64,000 bases of DNA, from NCBI RefSeq assembly GCF_030272615.1, contig NC_081406.1:395954439-396018438 (forward strand), written 5' to 3'. The notes beneath the pieces were generated by a model that saw nothing but the letters and a program-made list of their open reading frames with translations, was not told where the DNA came from and searched no databases. Each line of letters begins with the position of its first letter. The first letter of the stretch is position 1. The position numbers were made by a program, and so were the translations under genes. Below, in pieces: positions 1 through 11,757 of this stretch. The DNA comes from Cryptomeria japonica (taxonomy: Eukaryota > Streptophyta > Pinopsida > Cupressales > Cupressaceae).

Positions 1-3000
1 TTGTCCTCTAATTGTCTTCGCAGTCATCTTCTTGTCTTTGCTGTCATGGAGAACAAGTTCGCTATCCTCAAGGTGTATTCATACTAGCACAACAGATGAT
101 GTCCTCCTTCAGTTAGATTGTATATAGCAGAGGCAGCTTGCATATAACCTTCAATGAATTCGCTGGCCTTTAGGCAGAATCCTCATTAGATAAACAGTAG
201 AGATAGTTCACTTGTATTCATAACTTTCAGATTTCGCATATGGAGGAGCAGAGATAGTTCGCTGATTGTGTGTGGTGTATATATCAAATGATACTTCATT
301 TGCTTGCATTTATATATGATTAAACTCCCTTAATCACCCTCCAAGTCGGCTAGGAGGTTTTGGCGCCAAGGTTTATTTGAACCATATTTATTGCCGCCCA
401 ACTTGGGGCCTATATCCTTCACACGCTACAAAGTAACGGTTATAGGGTCGACCCTATAATGAGGTTTGCACGTTACATATTGGTGAAGCCCTATCCTTGG
501 GCGCTGAGCTGGAGTATTACGCGTTTGGCAAAGATTAGAGGGCCCAACCCTATTTAAGTTTCCACGCCACCTAAATGAATAGGTGCGGTTTACAAAGAAA
601 AGGGCCCAGTCCTTTTGGATGGGTTCTAATGTTGCCTTGCGGCAATTAGAACCCATCTCCTATTTATTTTCACCCTAGTTACAAAAACAACATTCCCTCT
701 TAACTAGGGAGGAAAATAAACACACAACCATATTCACATGGATAATCCCATGGCCTGAAATTTTACAAAGTTTAAGAATAGGGCCCAGCCCTAAGCAATA
801 CAAAATACACATCATGATCTAAGCACACAAATACATTGCAATATGAGCCTTTCCATAATGTTCTCCTCAGTAATGCCAGGAGAGGATAAAATCAAACTTC
901 ATAGCTATTTGCTTTCCTGGAACCTGCATATATCATCAAGATATAAGATCTTTCATCATGCACACCCACAGAGGATGAGAGACCTTTCCTCATGCACACC
1001 TGCAAGAAAAATACTCATATGAACATACAACATAAATCATGCACAACCGCAGAGGATACATAAACTTCTCCCAGAGAAGGACAATCTGTCACCTTGCACA
1101 CTGCAGAGGGTGAATACGCTTCTCCACTAAGAAGAACAAACTACCATTGAAGGGCAGTGAAGCACAATCAAAGGACAACGGATTTCTGTGTAAAGGCTTG
1201 CAAATCAGCATTGTGATTTCATGCATTCTAAGGACTGAGATAAGTCTGATCTTATCTATTATATCCTGCTGTTGTATTGTGCCCTAGCTGGGTAAGTGAA
1301 TCTACATTTTCAGAATAATAATTAGATCTGAGGATCTGTTGTTGTTGGGTTTTTCCTCCAAGAGGGAGGTTTTCCCAGGGTAGCTTTTGTGTTGTGTGAT
1401 CCTCTATTTGTATGCTTTATTGTGCAACTTTAGTTTTCTGTTTATTATGGTTAATCTGATCATGAAAACTAATAGTACTTTGATGTAGGTATCTTATGCG
1501 GAAGTATAACTATTTGCAGGTTATGAGCTGTGTGTGAAATAGTAGTCATGGGTTGTGAAAAAGAGTGTTTTCTCCTCCTAGGATTGTGATTTTTAGCCTT
1601 CTCATGAATCACTGATGCAAGTGTTATGATTTATTGGGTTGTGTAGGAGAACTTTATTATTACTGTCATATTGTGCGTCACTCTTCCTTGCTTTTAAGTT
1701 TTTTTTTTAACATATCATCTGGTGCATCCACTTAGGGTTAGATTTTAATTTTATATGTCCTCCTCACTCTTTTCTTTGAAGAAATTGTTAGTTTAGGTGA
1801 AGAATTTGAAAAGAACCAGCTTACTCTGGATGTCCATTTCAATTTCAGGTTACCCACAACCTTGAAGTGTTCCCATGTTTCAATAGGCAGCTGAAGTTCA
1901 CAGCTTTAGTAAGGGTGCAGGCTTCATTGATAACAGTACCTGTTAAATATAATTAAGGTAAGCCAGGCTGCCGTAGTGCTCTTCTTAGCTTGATTTAGAA
2001 TCTAACAATTGTTGAAGAGTGCTGTCCTAATGGTGGCCATATTCACATTGAAGTACTAGATACACGAGGTTTCAATATGAAATAGTTAACGATACTTGAA
2101 TCATGTGTCTTTTATTGAACTGTACTGTAAATCTATTTTTTTACAGAAATGCATCATATATTGCTTCAGAGGGTAGAAGATTTACCCAATTTGACAATGT
2201 TTCAATGAGAGGCTTTTCCTATAACAAGTATAAAATATAGCATTTGAGCTTGTGCTCCAAGTAACAGTGACTCCACATCTTTGTGGAGATGTTGATCAGC
2301 AAAGACCTTTTGTGTATGGTTTCAAGCCAACTTTTCGTCTTTTCACTAGTTTACATCCACATTTTTGCTTAACTAGTTCATTATTTGAATTTTGTTCAGC
2401 TGCTTGGTCAGTAAGGGGTTAAATATTTTATTGTGCTCTCTAATGCTAAAGGTTTGCTATGCTGTGTTTGAAATTATTGGCAACGAGGTTTTGTTTGAAA
2501 GAAAAAGGAGTTGGAGATACAGTTAACAATCATGGGAAATTTGGAATGGTGCAGCTGAAATATAGATTTTAATATAACGAGACATGCCGACCCGGGAAAT
2601 AAAATAACAAGATAAACACATTCTAAGTTGGTTATGGTTCCATTTTATTATCAGGTGGATATTATATTCTTGACTATGGATTGCTGTGACAAAAACCACA
2701 CCAATTTTTTTAACAACCTTTGCTGCATGTTCTGTTATCAAACAAATTGATTTGTCTTCCAATCAGATATCCCATTTATGAACATTGATCACTATCTTGT
2801 ATATGCTGCTACCTAGCCATAACAGAATTTTATAAGGGATAAATATCTTTAGATGTGCATCAAGAGAAGCATTTTTTAATTTTATAGAATTTCCATAAAC
2901 TCTTCTTGATATGTGTGAACAAGAATATTGGATGGGGTGAGACAGGTGAGAAGCTATGGCACCAGAAATACTCAACCATTGCTGCTGTTTCATGGATCAA

Positions 3001-3765
3001 AAAACTGTTCAGACAGAAGTACCCTGAAAAGACTTGAAACATATACAAAGCCATTTTTGGTTCCTAAACTAAAGCTGTATCAGCCAGGGTAAACTGCTGA
3101 TTTTAAAATTTCTTCTGCCGTGTGAAAATGAGTTGGCCAGTCCATAGTTCCAAATTCCTTCAGAATCTCATAAATGATTATAGAAAGAAACAAAAATCTC
3201 TATAAATTTGTATTTTTTATAATGAAAACACAATGTTTAAAATTAAACAAAAGGAGGTAAGGCTCAATTTGTTGATACCTCAAGTGCAAAGGTAAAGGAA
3301 CTGTTTATGTCACTGTTGAGCAAGACGCCAAGTTGGTGTAGAGACACCTTGTGGAAACCCACAAGGGTATTGTTTTATCCTTTCACCTTATATATGTTCA
3401 ACAAGGTATATATAGCCTTCTTCTAGATTGAACCTATAATCTGTGATATAATGAATAATCTGTGCACTGTTTTGAAAATCTAAGCAAAAATCCCAAAGTA
3501 AGCTCTCTATGTTCAAGTTTTTATATGCATGAGCAGATATTTTCCAAGAGGAATTCAAATTCTCTGATATGGGTTTTTTAATTCAAAATGCTTTGTAAGT
3601 ATATATGAGTGTAATGTTACATTTTTATTGTATATCCATCAGTGAAAGTATGTAGATGGGAATTTTTAATATAACAGCAGTAATAAAATGTTATATTTTT
3701 ATATGAATGGATGGTGATAATGTGTTTTTTATGATTATAATGAATTATAGTTGTTTTTGATGCAG
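1..3765. other. Unresolved non-coding stretch with LTR-like pieces
   Basis: No reading frame here looks like a real gene; the small frames present show no family resemblance. Positions about 1330-1380 read like the end-of-LTR block common in plant copia elements (G-T-rich run, then a CCTCCAAGAGGGAGG inverted repeat and TTTTCCCAGGG). The first 1.2 kb has repeated GGGCCCA-CCCT blocks (near 540, 600 and 780). I could not find paired LTRs or a target duplication, so I call it only probable retroelement debris. Upstream exons of the gene ending at 23899 may hide here, but none could be supported. Confidence 0.35.
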
Positions 3766-3907
3766 AAGTCATCGTCATAGGTCTGGCTGTCTATGTGCAG
3801 TATGCGTCGCTACACGGCGTAAACTTGCACGCAAAGAAAATGCTCCATTGGTGAACATACAAAGTACAAGAATCAATGAGAATGCTTCACATACATTGAA
3901 AGAGCAG
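3766..3907 (+). CDS. Internal exon of putative bromodomain-family nuclear protein
   Basis: An open exon of 142 bp bounded by a pyrimidine-rich acceptor (ends TGATGCAG) and a consensus donor (CAG/GTAAGT). One base completes a codon from an upstream exon, then 47 codons stay open to the donor. The peptide contains HRHRSGCLCAVC followed by a basic run (ATRRKLARKENA). From memory, this Cys/His-rich block next to a basic stretch is typical of the region C-terminal to the bromodomain in a plant bromodomain protein family; that assignment is recollection, not a search. The exon ends in phase 0, which matches the phase of the exon at 23371, but other exons could lie between. The bromodomain itself is not in the window. 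An isolated pseudo-exon remains possible. Confidence 0.55.
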
Positions 3908-4973
3908 GTAAGTCTGTATTATTTATGTGTTGAATGCATTATGCAGATCATGCTTTAAAAACTCTGACTTGGCAAAACTTAAGCAGACCCAAAATTTGAC
4001 TCAAACTTGAGTATTGGCAATCTTTTTGAACATTATAAAAGTAAAGCACATAAATCTGCGAAATAATCTTCAAAAGCATGCATAAAACTAAATTTAGAGA
4101 ATCAGTAGTATTTCTCTATTTGTAGATCAAAAATTGAGTTCGACACTCATCATAATGTCATGTGCCATATAATAAAATTACAAATTCATATTCATAGTCT
4201 ACAGATTTCCTAGATGACTAAAGTCTGTAGGCGACTATATGAGTGCCGCCCTCAAATTGGATCGTAATGTCTCTCGTTGAGAAACTATATCATCCTTAAT
4301 TGGAGCCTTCATTCATAGGAAGTGTGTTTGATGAAGCGCTTATTGATGCCTCACCTTTTGCTTCCTCATTTGTTGTTGTGTCTGCTGCCCATTCTGCTAC
4401 CTCTCTCTCTCTCCAAATAGACAATATGATAGACAATAAACATGGGCTTCACATCCTTTGTAATCCAATTTGAATACAGGCTGATGTCATCAAGATCAAT
4501 CACCTCATGTGTCTTCTGCCTCTCCACCCTTGCATGCAGACAAAAGTTATATTACACAAAGAAAAGGTTTTCAAGTGGTTTGAGTCAATCTGTTGCACTC
4601 TTTTGTATCAATGGTTTGAAATGTGATCTACTGTGCTCACACCCATAAGAACTACAAGGCTGGGACAAATTGTAGATGGTGAGGGTTTGAAGATTAGGTG
4701 TCATTGCACCAAAATCATCCCAGCACGAATATACAAGGACAACATACTTTGTTGCTTAGTAACTTAAAAATAAACTAAACTTAAACATTACACTTTTGTC
4801 TTAGTTAACATATATAATTTGTTATGTGATTGTAGAGTTGTTCTTTTCCAAATGTATAGAGGTGACAAAAACAATCTCTTCTTTGCACTTTTATAAATTT
4901 GCAACTTGACATGAATAATGTCTCGAAGGCTTTTGTTAGACTTAGGGACCATCCTCTCCAAACTCTTTTTGAC
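3908..4973. other. Intronic AT-rich stretch, nothing recognised
   Basis: No coding similarity, no repeats with clear ends. A short CT run occurs near 4403-4414. A 68-codon frame at 4442-4648 shows no domain and poor composition, and I do not regard it as a gene. Confidence 0.4.
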
Positions 4974-5236
4974 TGTGATGTCCCCGATTAGAGCTACTGA
5001 GTCGGCCTTTCTATTTTAGCTAATATTTTTTGTTAAATAAATAAATTGTTAAAAACTTAAAATTATGATTAGTTTCCATAGGCCAACTTGCATTCTTAAA
5101 ATTATGAATATTTTTTCTTAGGCCTACTTGCATAGTGGAATTAAATAAATATAATTATTAATATTTTTTTCAAGGGCCGACTTATCTTGTTATGGTGGTT
5201 TTCCCCAAGCTGACCTTGGATAAGTTTTCTTTACAT

Positions 5237-5250
<14 letters not shown>
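4974..5250 (+). repeat. Left direct repeat (LTR-like) of gypsy relic
   Basis: Begins TGTGATGTCC and matches 6461-6756 almost throughout (shared stretches include GAGTCGGCCTTTCTATTTTAG and the end ACATATGTGTGTG). Both copies are preceded by GAC. Relative to this copy, the right copy has an extra 26-bp block (GTGACAGTTTTACTCGGCCC and following bases). Similarity stops in a TG microsatellite, which here runs straight into a GA tract. Confidence 0.7.

Positions 5251-5300
<50 letters not shown>
5241..5300. repeat. TG/GA compound microsatellite
   Basis: A TG run followed by about 24 GA units. It sits exactly where similarity to the 6461 repeat ends, so it probably marks a rearrangement point or an unstable LTR tail. 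Confidence 0.9.
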
Positions 5301-5301
<1 letters not shown>

Positions 5302-5929
5302 GCAGGGGAAAGCATGGAAGCATTTCAAATATCTTTGCATTGAATGAATGCATCTGGAACTCATACGTAGCCCTGAGTCTTTAGCCTTTGGTAGGACGTA
5401 GCCCCTGCCAGCATGATCTTTAGTATTTTCTGTTCTTTCTTACAGAGTTAAAAAGCATTGCATACTGCGACCTGGCTCTCACCTGGGTCATATCATTATA
5501 CAAGAGCTTTGTAGCACTGGAGATTACAGTATTGCAGAGATATTAGCTCAGGCAGCCACTTAGGGGGATTTCATCAAAACTAGGGCTGTAGCTGTCCCAG
5601 GAGCAGGTCTGTTGTGAAGACAATAGTCACATGCTTTTGTAGCACCGTAGTGATTTTCTCCTTTGTTATTGTCCTTGACACAGCAAAGCAGAATTAACAA
5701 CGATTAAGGGAGAAACTAAGTTGCACCATCTTGGAGGCGTACAAGCATGTTCCTTATGTCTGAATGTTATTTTATATAGAAAGTAAATCTGTTGTTTGCC
5801 AGATTGTGCTATTGTATCAGACTGATTAGATGAATTAAGAATTGTCTTCTCCTTTTGTGGGTTATTTGTAATTTGTGTAGCAAGTGTTTATTGAAGAGTT
5901 ATAATAGTCATTTGTTGGAGAGGTTTGAT

Positions 5930-6460
5930 GGGAAGGATCCAGGAATTCATTTTAGAGAGTTAGCACAGTTGAAGCAATAGGGTGAGATGGAAAACTACAC
6001 AGCAAAATTTCAAAGGCTAGCAATAATGATTTCTAATGTCTCAGAAAATGCTTATAGTCTTCTTTATAGAAGGTTTGGCTGAACCCCTCAAAGGGTTAGT
6101 AAGAGCATTTAATCCAAGAACCTTACAAGAAGCCATCAATAGGCCTTTGAGTTTTGAAGATTCAGTTAATAAAGATAAATGGAGTCTCAAGCAAACAATT
6201 TCTATGCCATCAAAGAAGCCTCCTCGGAAGAACACAATACCACCTAACACAAATACGGTGGAGATGTCTAAAAATGAGCTGTGAAGAAAAAAGATTTCAC
6301 ATGCAAAGAGTCATGGCAACTAGGTCATAAGTGTTTGGGAAAAGGACAAATTCATTATATTGAGGTCATTTCTGATGAAGACAAAGATGAGGAGACATGG
6401 AGAGGTGTGAATTCAAGTCCAAAGTTGCTTGAGGTCAAACAACATCTGGGATAGGTGGAC
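5930..6460 (+). pseudogene. Ty3/gypsy gag relic with zinc-knuckle remnant
   Basis: Broken Gag of a Ty3/gypsy element. Translation of all three frames in turn gives the conserved retrotransposon Gag pattern: ENYTAKFQRLA near 5990, then FFIEGLAEPLKGLVRAFNPR and LQEAINRPLSFEDS in the frame 6036-6284, then a knuckle-like stretch C-x3-W-x2-GHKC with HYIEV near 6300-6370. At least one frameshift near 6030-6060 and a stop at 6282-6284 break it. No protease or polymerase follows; the right direct repeat starts within a few bases of the gag tail. It would have packaged element RNA; here it is dead. Identification rests on the Gag pattern from memory. Confidence 0.65.
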
Positions 6461-6756
6461 TGTGATGTCCTTGATTTGAGCTTTTGAGTCGGCCTTTCTA
6501 TTTTAGCTAATATTTTTAATTAAATATATAAATTGTTAAAATTATGATTAGTTTTCCTAGGCTGACTTGCATTGTTAAAATTATGAATAGTTTTCCCTAG
6601 GCCAACTTGCATAGTGGAATTAAATAAATATAACTATTAATAATTTTTCCAAGGGCCAACTTGTCTTGTTATAATGCTTTTCCCCAAGCTGACCTTGTGA
6701 CAGTTTTACTCGGCCCGACCTTGGATAAGTTTTGTTTACATATGTGTGTGTGTCAT
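6461..6756 (+). repeat. Right direct repeat (LTR-like) of gypsy relic
   Basis: Starts TGTGATGTCC like the copy at 4974 and ends in the same ACATATGTGTGTG run, where unrelated sequence (CATGGGGCTGGGC) takes over. There is no convincing polypurine tract just before it, so the arrangement gag-then-LTR may reflect a deletion of pol or insertion of a second LTR. Confidence 0.6.
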
Positions 6757-7684
6757 GGGGCTGGGCAGGATAGCCTCGTGCAGCACTACTAAGTGAGATC
6801 TCTCAGCTCAAGGAGTCCTAAGCACTGTGCACCCAATAGACTATGCCTAACCAATTTAACCTAGGATGTGCAGAAAGTGAATAAAGTAAGCAGATAATGC
6901 AAAATTACAAAAATACGAAGAAACATGATATTGGGCCCAAAAATCCATTTATTGCATCACCAAGATTACAACACATAAATAATGGATCCAAGGTCGAGTT
7001 GGGCTCCACCGACAATAATTGACCCAAAACTACAATTTTACCCCAAGGAATTTAAACATTGAGCATAAAACTCTAGAATTGAACTTTCACTCCCATGCTG
7101 GCACACCTCTTTGGCTTGTACCACATTAGTCTCCTCGCACTTAACTTGCTTTGCTAAATAATTCCCCCAACCTAACCTCTCCAAGTGTGCATGCAACCCT
7201 TTTGTAGATTTAGCATTAGAAGGCACGCACTCCTGGATAGCGGGCTTGATGTGACCTACTGTGACATGTGCCCGACTTAGAACTCGTGACGAGTTCCACC
7301 ATGCGCAGGTAACCTTGTTGGCTCTTGAGTTCGAGCCGCTTGGCTTCAGCTCAACCTAGGCAAGGCGTGCACCTCCAACAGTCAAGAACGAGACGTTCCA
7401 CATGGTGTGTGGCTAGCCACAACCTAACCTAACCAATGACAAGTTTAATGAGCTCGAGCGCCACTTGGACTGGCCATGATCACAATGGGTCAAAGCGCTA
7501 GACACAAAAGAGAGTTTTGCGGATGTGCTCGACAAAGAGTCATGTTTGAGTCGATAACATGCACCTTTATTGAACTTGAGCCATTGCGCGCCCAAGAGAT
7601 ACCAAATCGGGTCATAGATTTGGGGGTAAGATACTCCCTCCACAAAGCAATCTCAACAAAGACAAATCTCCCCTTTATCTGTTG
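6757..7684. other. Unassigned, GC-richer retroelement-like stretch
   Basis: Distinctly less AT-rich than its surroundings, with several CG-containing words (for example GAGCTCGAGCGCC near 7450). Short open frames on both strands (7038-7226, 7413-7643, 7476-7685) overlap each other and match nothing I recognise. The block begins TGTCATGGGGCTG, which could be an LTR start, but no second copy or target duplication was found. Confidence 0.3.
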
Positions 7685-7689
7685 AGAAC

Positions 7690-8889
7690 TGTAATGTCCC
7701 CTAATGCTACCCTCTTTTATTTTGTCCTAGAATTACAATTTTAGTACATAGAGAGAACAATAGAAGGACACTAATGTCAACCTTTCTTTTCCTCCACCTA
7801 TCCTTGAGGAGAATCACCCAAGATACCACCAGGTATTACAGACTCTATTGTATAATTTACTTAATTGTCATATGGACAGTTATTTATTAAACTGTCATTA
7901 TGACATTATTATATTATATCCCATTGATAACATTATATTATATTATTATATTATATCCCATTAATAACATTATAACATTATATCCCATTAGTTGTGTGTG
8001 TGCTGGTTTAGCTCTCTTTTGAGGCTTGCTGTATTTTCCGGGTCAGCCCCCTTGTTTTGGCTGCTTTATTATCAAAAACATTATATTGTGTTATCTGCAT
8101 TATGTAATAACATTATTATATTACATTACATAATTATGTAATAACATTATTATATTATATTATTACAGTATTAATAATATTGAATAGTGCCACATCATAT
8201 TAGTATTACTTTATTCCTTAAGGCCAGCGAACTTCTTGTATGTGTCTCCTTAATTTTTACGTGCTATTCGTTTTTACTATTCTCCCTATGCTGTGTGATG
8301 ACTGTTATTAGTCAGGCTTATTTTCTTACTATTCCCCCGATATATTCCCCTTTCTCTCATCATGACTTCTACTATATATCTTGTCTTATGATGAGACACC
8401 TCTTTATCGAGCCTTTTGACTACCTCTTAATCGTGCCTTTTTGTTTAATATTTGCTATCTTTTTAGTAGTAATCGCTGCCCCTTACTAATAGAGATCACT
8501 CTAATCTTAATGTTAATTCATTGCTCGTCTTAAAGGTAATTGCTATCGCATTATTTCCTTTAAACACATGCAACCTCCTCTAATTGAGCAGCCACGTAAC
8601 CACATTCTTTAGATTTCTTTTAATAACTTTTAGTCACCGATTTGAGGGAATCATGTATATTCCTTAATATAGAGCTGATCATGTATAATATTATTAATTT
8701 AGAATTATTAATAAGTAATAAATAATAAATAAATAATAGTATTAGTAATAAACATAATTTGTAAATTATGTTTATAATATTATTAATTTAATAAACAAAT
8801 AAATAATAAATAATTTGTTGGTAATTATTATATTAATTAATAATAATTATTTTATTAGAATAAATAACGATTAAGGAGGGGACATGACA
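7690..8889. mobile_element. Solo LTR, 1,200 bp, with AGAAC target duplication
   Basis: Starts TGTAATGTCCCC and ends GGGGACATGACA, an imperfect terminal inverted repeat with the TG..CA ends expected of an LTR. The 5 bp on the left (AGAAC, 7685-7689) and on the right (AGAAC, 8890-8894) are identical, the signature of integrase-mediated insertion. No internal region is present, so the internal part and one LTR were lost by LTR-LTR recombination. The body holds a long AT-rich block (about 7850-8180) with repeated CATTATATCCCATTA words and another at 8690-8870. The small frame at 8187-8489 inside it is not a gene. Confidence 0.85.
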
Positions 8890-8894
8890 AGAAC

Positions 8895-10370
8895 ATGGTT
8901 ATATTGGGAAGGGGGGGGGGTGTGAATCAGTATAACATCAAACTTTTACTTTTTGCAACTTAATAACAAAAGATCATAACTTAATCCCAAAGCATATTCA
9001 TTTCATATAAACATTCATATGAAATTTTAACTACCATGTACCACAAGTAGAACATAGGATATATGCATGGAAACCCTTACGGGAAAAACCACGGTAAAAT
9101 AGCTTCCTTATATATAGAAAATTTCTTTAACAAATTTGTAGGTATCAACCCACTAGAGGCACCAACCCCTCATACTAATTTGTGAGCACCAACTCACTAG
9201 AGGCACCAACCTCTCATTCAAATTCCACCTTTTAACGGATGATGGATGATCCTATTCTTCTCAACGTGTCCATTATATCTGCTATGAAATATCTATAAGT
9301 CTGCCACAATCCTTTCTTCACTAGTATGATGAAGTTCTTTATACCTTCTTCAATTCTTTAACAAATTCGTAGGTATATAGAAAACTTCTATAATGTGTTC
9401 ATTATATAGAAAACTTCTTTAACAAATTTGTAGGTATCAACCCACTAGAGGCACCAACCCCCTCATCCTAATTCTTGAGCACCAACTCACTAGAGGCACC
9501 AACCCCTCATTCAAATTCCACCTTTTAACGGATGATGGATGATCCTATTCTTCTCAACGTGTTCATTATATCTGCTATGAAATATCTATAAGTCTGCCAC
9601 AATCCTTTCTTCACTAATATGATGAAGTTCTTTATACCTTCTTCAATTCCTAAATCTGCTACAAAACCTGATTTCAATGTTTGGCCAACTTTTGACTATA
9701 AAATTGTCATGGACTCTCTTACAGTTTCCTCCTTATATTCTGATCATAAATTGTCATTAGCATAATAACAATTATGTCACAAATCTCCTATAGACTTCAC
9801 CTTAAATTTGAGAATAGTCTTCACATAATTCTTCCTCTTTCAAATGGCGTATGCACTAATCTTTATCTTCTTATCATTTTCAGACTCCACACACATTTAT
9901 ACCAAATCTGCCTTAAAATATATTTCATTTATCCACTTTAAATTCTTCCTTCAAATATTCTTTTCTTTACTTATATGAGATATATCTTCCTTATCACACT
10001 CACTCACATACAACTCCACACTCACTATTTCAATTTATTTCTCTCTTTTCTACAAGTCATACCCTTTGGAAAGATGCCACTTTAGAAGAGACGTGTCTTA
10101 GATGAAACATGTCCCTCAGATCACACTCTTTCAAGAATAACTAGTCTTTTTCTTAATCGCTGCATTAACAATCATAATCGCTGCTTCCTTGTATGCTATA
10201 ATCAATCACCACTTTAATGAATCGTTGAATTGTTTATATCTTCATAATAAACCGCACCTTGATATGAATCATTTGCACATGTTAACCTCTTGTGTTTAAA
10301 TTTGTTAAATTAAATATATTAAATTAAATATTATTAAAAACAAAATAGTATTATAGTAAATTTAAATAAA
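8895..10370. other. LTR-like sequence after a G-run, with 292-bp tandem duplication
   Basis: A polypurine run (GGGAAGGGGGGGGGG) near 8908-8920 is followed by TGTGAATCAG, the look of a polypurine tract plus LTR start, and by GGGAAAAACCACGG near 9082, which resembles plant copia LTRs. No matching 5' LTR or coding region was found. Inside lies a tandem duplication of about 292 bp (listed separately). Confidence 0.35.
9131..9649. repeat. Tandem duplication, period about 292 bp
   Basis: Copy 1 (about 9131-9356) and copy 2 (about 9423-9649) share long identical runs, such as the block containing TTTTAACGGATGATGGATG and the block ending CTTCTTCAATTC. Each copy also contains the shorter word ACTAGAGGCACCAACC twice. 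Confidence 0.85.
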
Positions 10371-10484
10371 TTATTAGTGAACCACCGAAATGTGTCTTCC
10401 TCCCCCCACAAGCCCCATGTTTCGGATTGGGGTGTCTCGGAGAAGTAAAGATGGGGAACCGCCGTCGAGACGGCTGGAGACACC

Positions 10485-10640
10485 TAGGCATCTCTCAAGC
10501 ATCTCAGAGACTTCCAAGCGTGTCTCGGTTTTCAACGTGGCAAAAAGTTTTTTTTTTCTAGGCATGTCTTGAGCATCTCAGAGACTTCTAGGTGTCTCTC
10601 GGTTTTCAATGTGGCAAAAAATGTTTTTTTTTTTAAGTTT
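10485..10640. repeat. Tandem duplication, period about 74 bp, T-rich ends
   Basis: Two adjacent copies starting TAGGCATC/TAGGCATG share AGCATCTCAGAGACTTC and CTCGGTTTTCAA-GTGGCAAAAA, each ending in a run of T. It is preceded by a short palindrome (CCGTCGAGACGG near 10462). Overlapping small frames on both strands here are by-products of the repeat. Confidence 0.8.
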
Positions 10641-11437
10641 CAATTTTATTTTTCTTGCATTTTCAGGTTATTGACAAACCCTAATCTTATGTGGGCCCCA
10701 TGTATGCCTTCCAAATCCTACAAAACCCCCTCAAATCCTCTCCGTTTCTCACATTTGATTTTCTAATTTTTTAACTAGCTAGCTGAAGAGGAGAGAAAAG
10801 AGTGTTTGAAGGAGTGAAAAGAGGATGGTTGAGTGAGTGCGAGTGCAAGAGAATTGACAAGGAGCAATAAAAAGAAGAGGATGAAGATTCTACCTCAATT
10901 TAACAATTTCATTTGTCAAATTGCAATTTTTAATTTTATTTAGCATTAAAGTTACAACTATTTAAAATTAAAAATTAAAATGGAAATCGTAAATCTTAGT
11001 ATCTAGTATTTGCTATCTTACTATTTCAATTTGCTAAAGTTTCATTTGAAATGTAATTCTTATACGTCTTTTCATAACTAGTTATTCAAGTATTATATGT
11101 GTATCAGCACCACCCCTCGTCATCGTCCCCCCGCCGTGCCTAAACTTAAGCCCTTTGTCCCCCCCTCTCCAAAACCCATCCCCCCATCTCCTCATCTCAA
11201 AATGCTTTCGAACACTATAAATTATAATAAATATAAAAACATTAATTAGTTAAAATTTAATATAAATTTAAATTTTTTAAATTTTATATATTATATATCA
11301 ATAATTTTTAATCTAAATTAACTATTTCAAAATGTTAATTATAATTTATTAAACATTAACGTTTAAAAACTAAATTTAGTAAAACAATTAATAAAATAAA
11401 TAAAAATTCAAATTTAATTAAAATAATACTTAATATT
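10641..11437. other. AT-rich intronic stretch with a C-rich island
   Basis: No coding signal. A C-rich island at about 11108-11190 (several runs of five to six C) stands out against strongly AT-rich flanks. Confidence 0.4.
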
Positions 11438-11453
11438 AATAATGTTTATTATC

Positions 11454-11741
11454 GTCCAAGGGGTTGAGCTTAATTGGTTAAAACACTGGGTTCTCATTGT
11501 GGAGACCCAAGTTCAATTCCCAATAGGGACATCTAAAGTGGAATTCTAAGCTGTGACTCTTGGCCTTCCATAGGATGGGGAAGGTCTTGGGGTCAATCTA
11601 ATCAAACATCATAATAATAATAATAGTAATAATAATAATTCAAAGATATGTAATGGGGATGGGGCCCCCTACTGTGGCCCCACTGGTTCATAGCTCCAGT
11701 CAAAAGCTATTCAAGCTTCGGCCAATTACCTATCAAACAAA
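11454..11741 (+). mobile_element. tRNA-type SINE, 288 bp, with 16-bp target duplication
   Basis: The element is flanked by identical 16-bp copies of AATAATGTTTATTATC (11438-11453 and 11742-11757). Its 5' head looks tRNA-derived: an A-box-like GAGCTTAATTGG at 11466-11477 and a B-box-like GTTCAATTCC at 11511-11520, the internal RNA polymerase III promoter. A body of about 200 bp follows, including an ATA/ATT-rich stretch near 11610-11640 and a second unique segment up to ATCAAACAAA. It encodes nothing; it would rely on a LINE for mobility. The long target duplication fits LINE-type insertion. Family name unknown to me. Confidence 0.85.
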
Positions 11742-11757
11742 AATAATGTTTATTATC

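Noticed and set aside
5182-5364. Small minus-strand protein with Ser-Leu repeats
   Set aside because: It is the translation of the GA microsatellite.
7038-7685. Small genes in the GC-richer block
   Set aside because: Short overlapping frames on both strands with no family resemblance; the higher GC content alone explains fewer stops.
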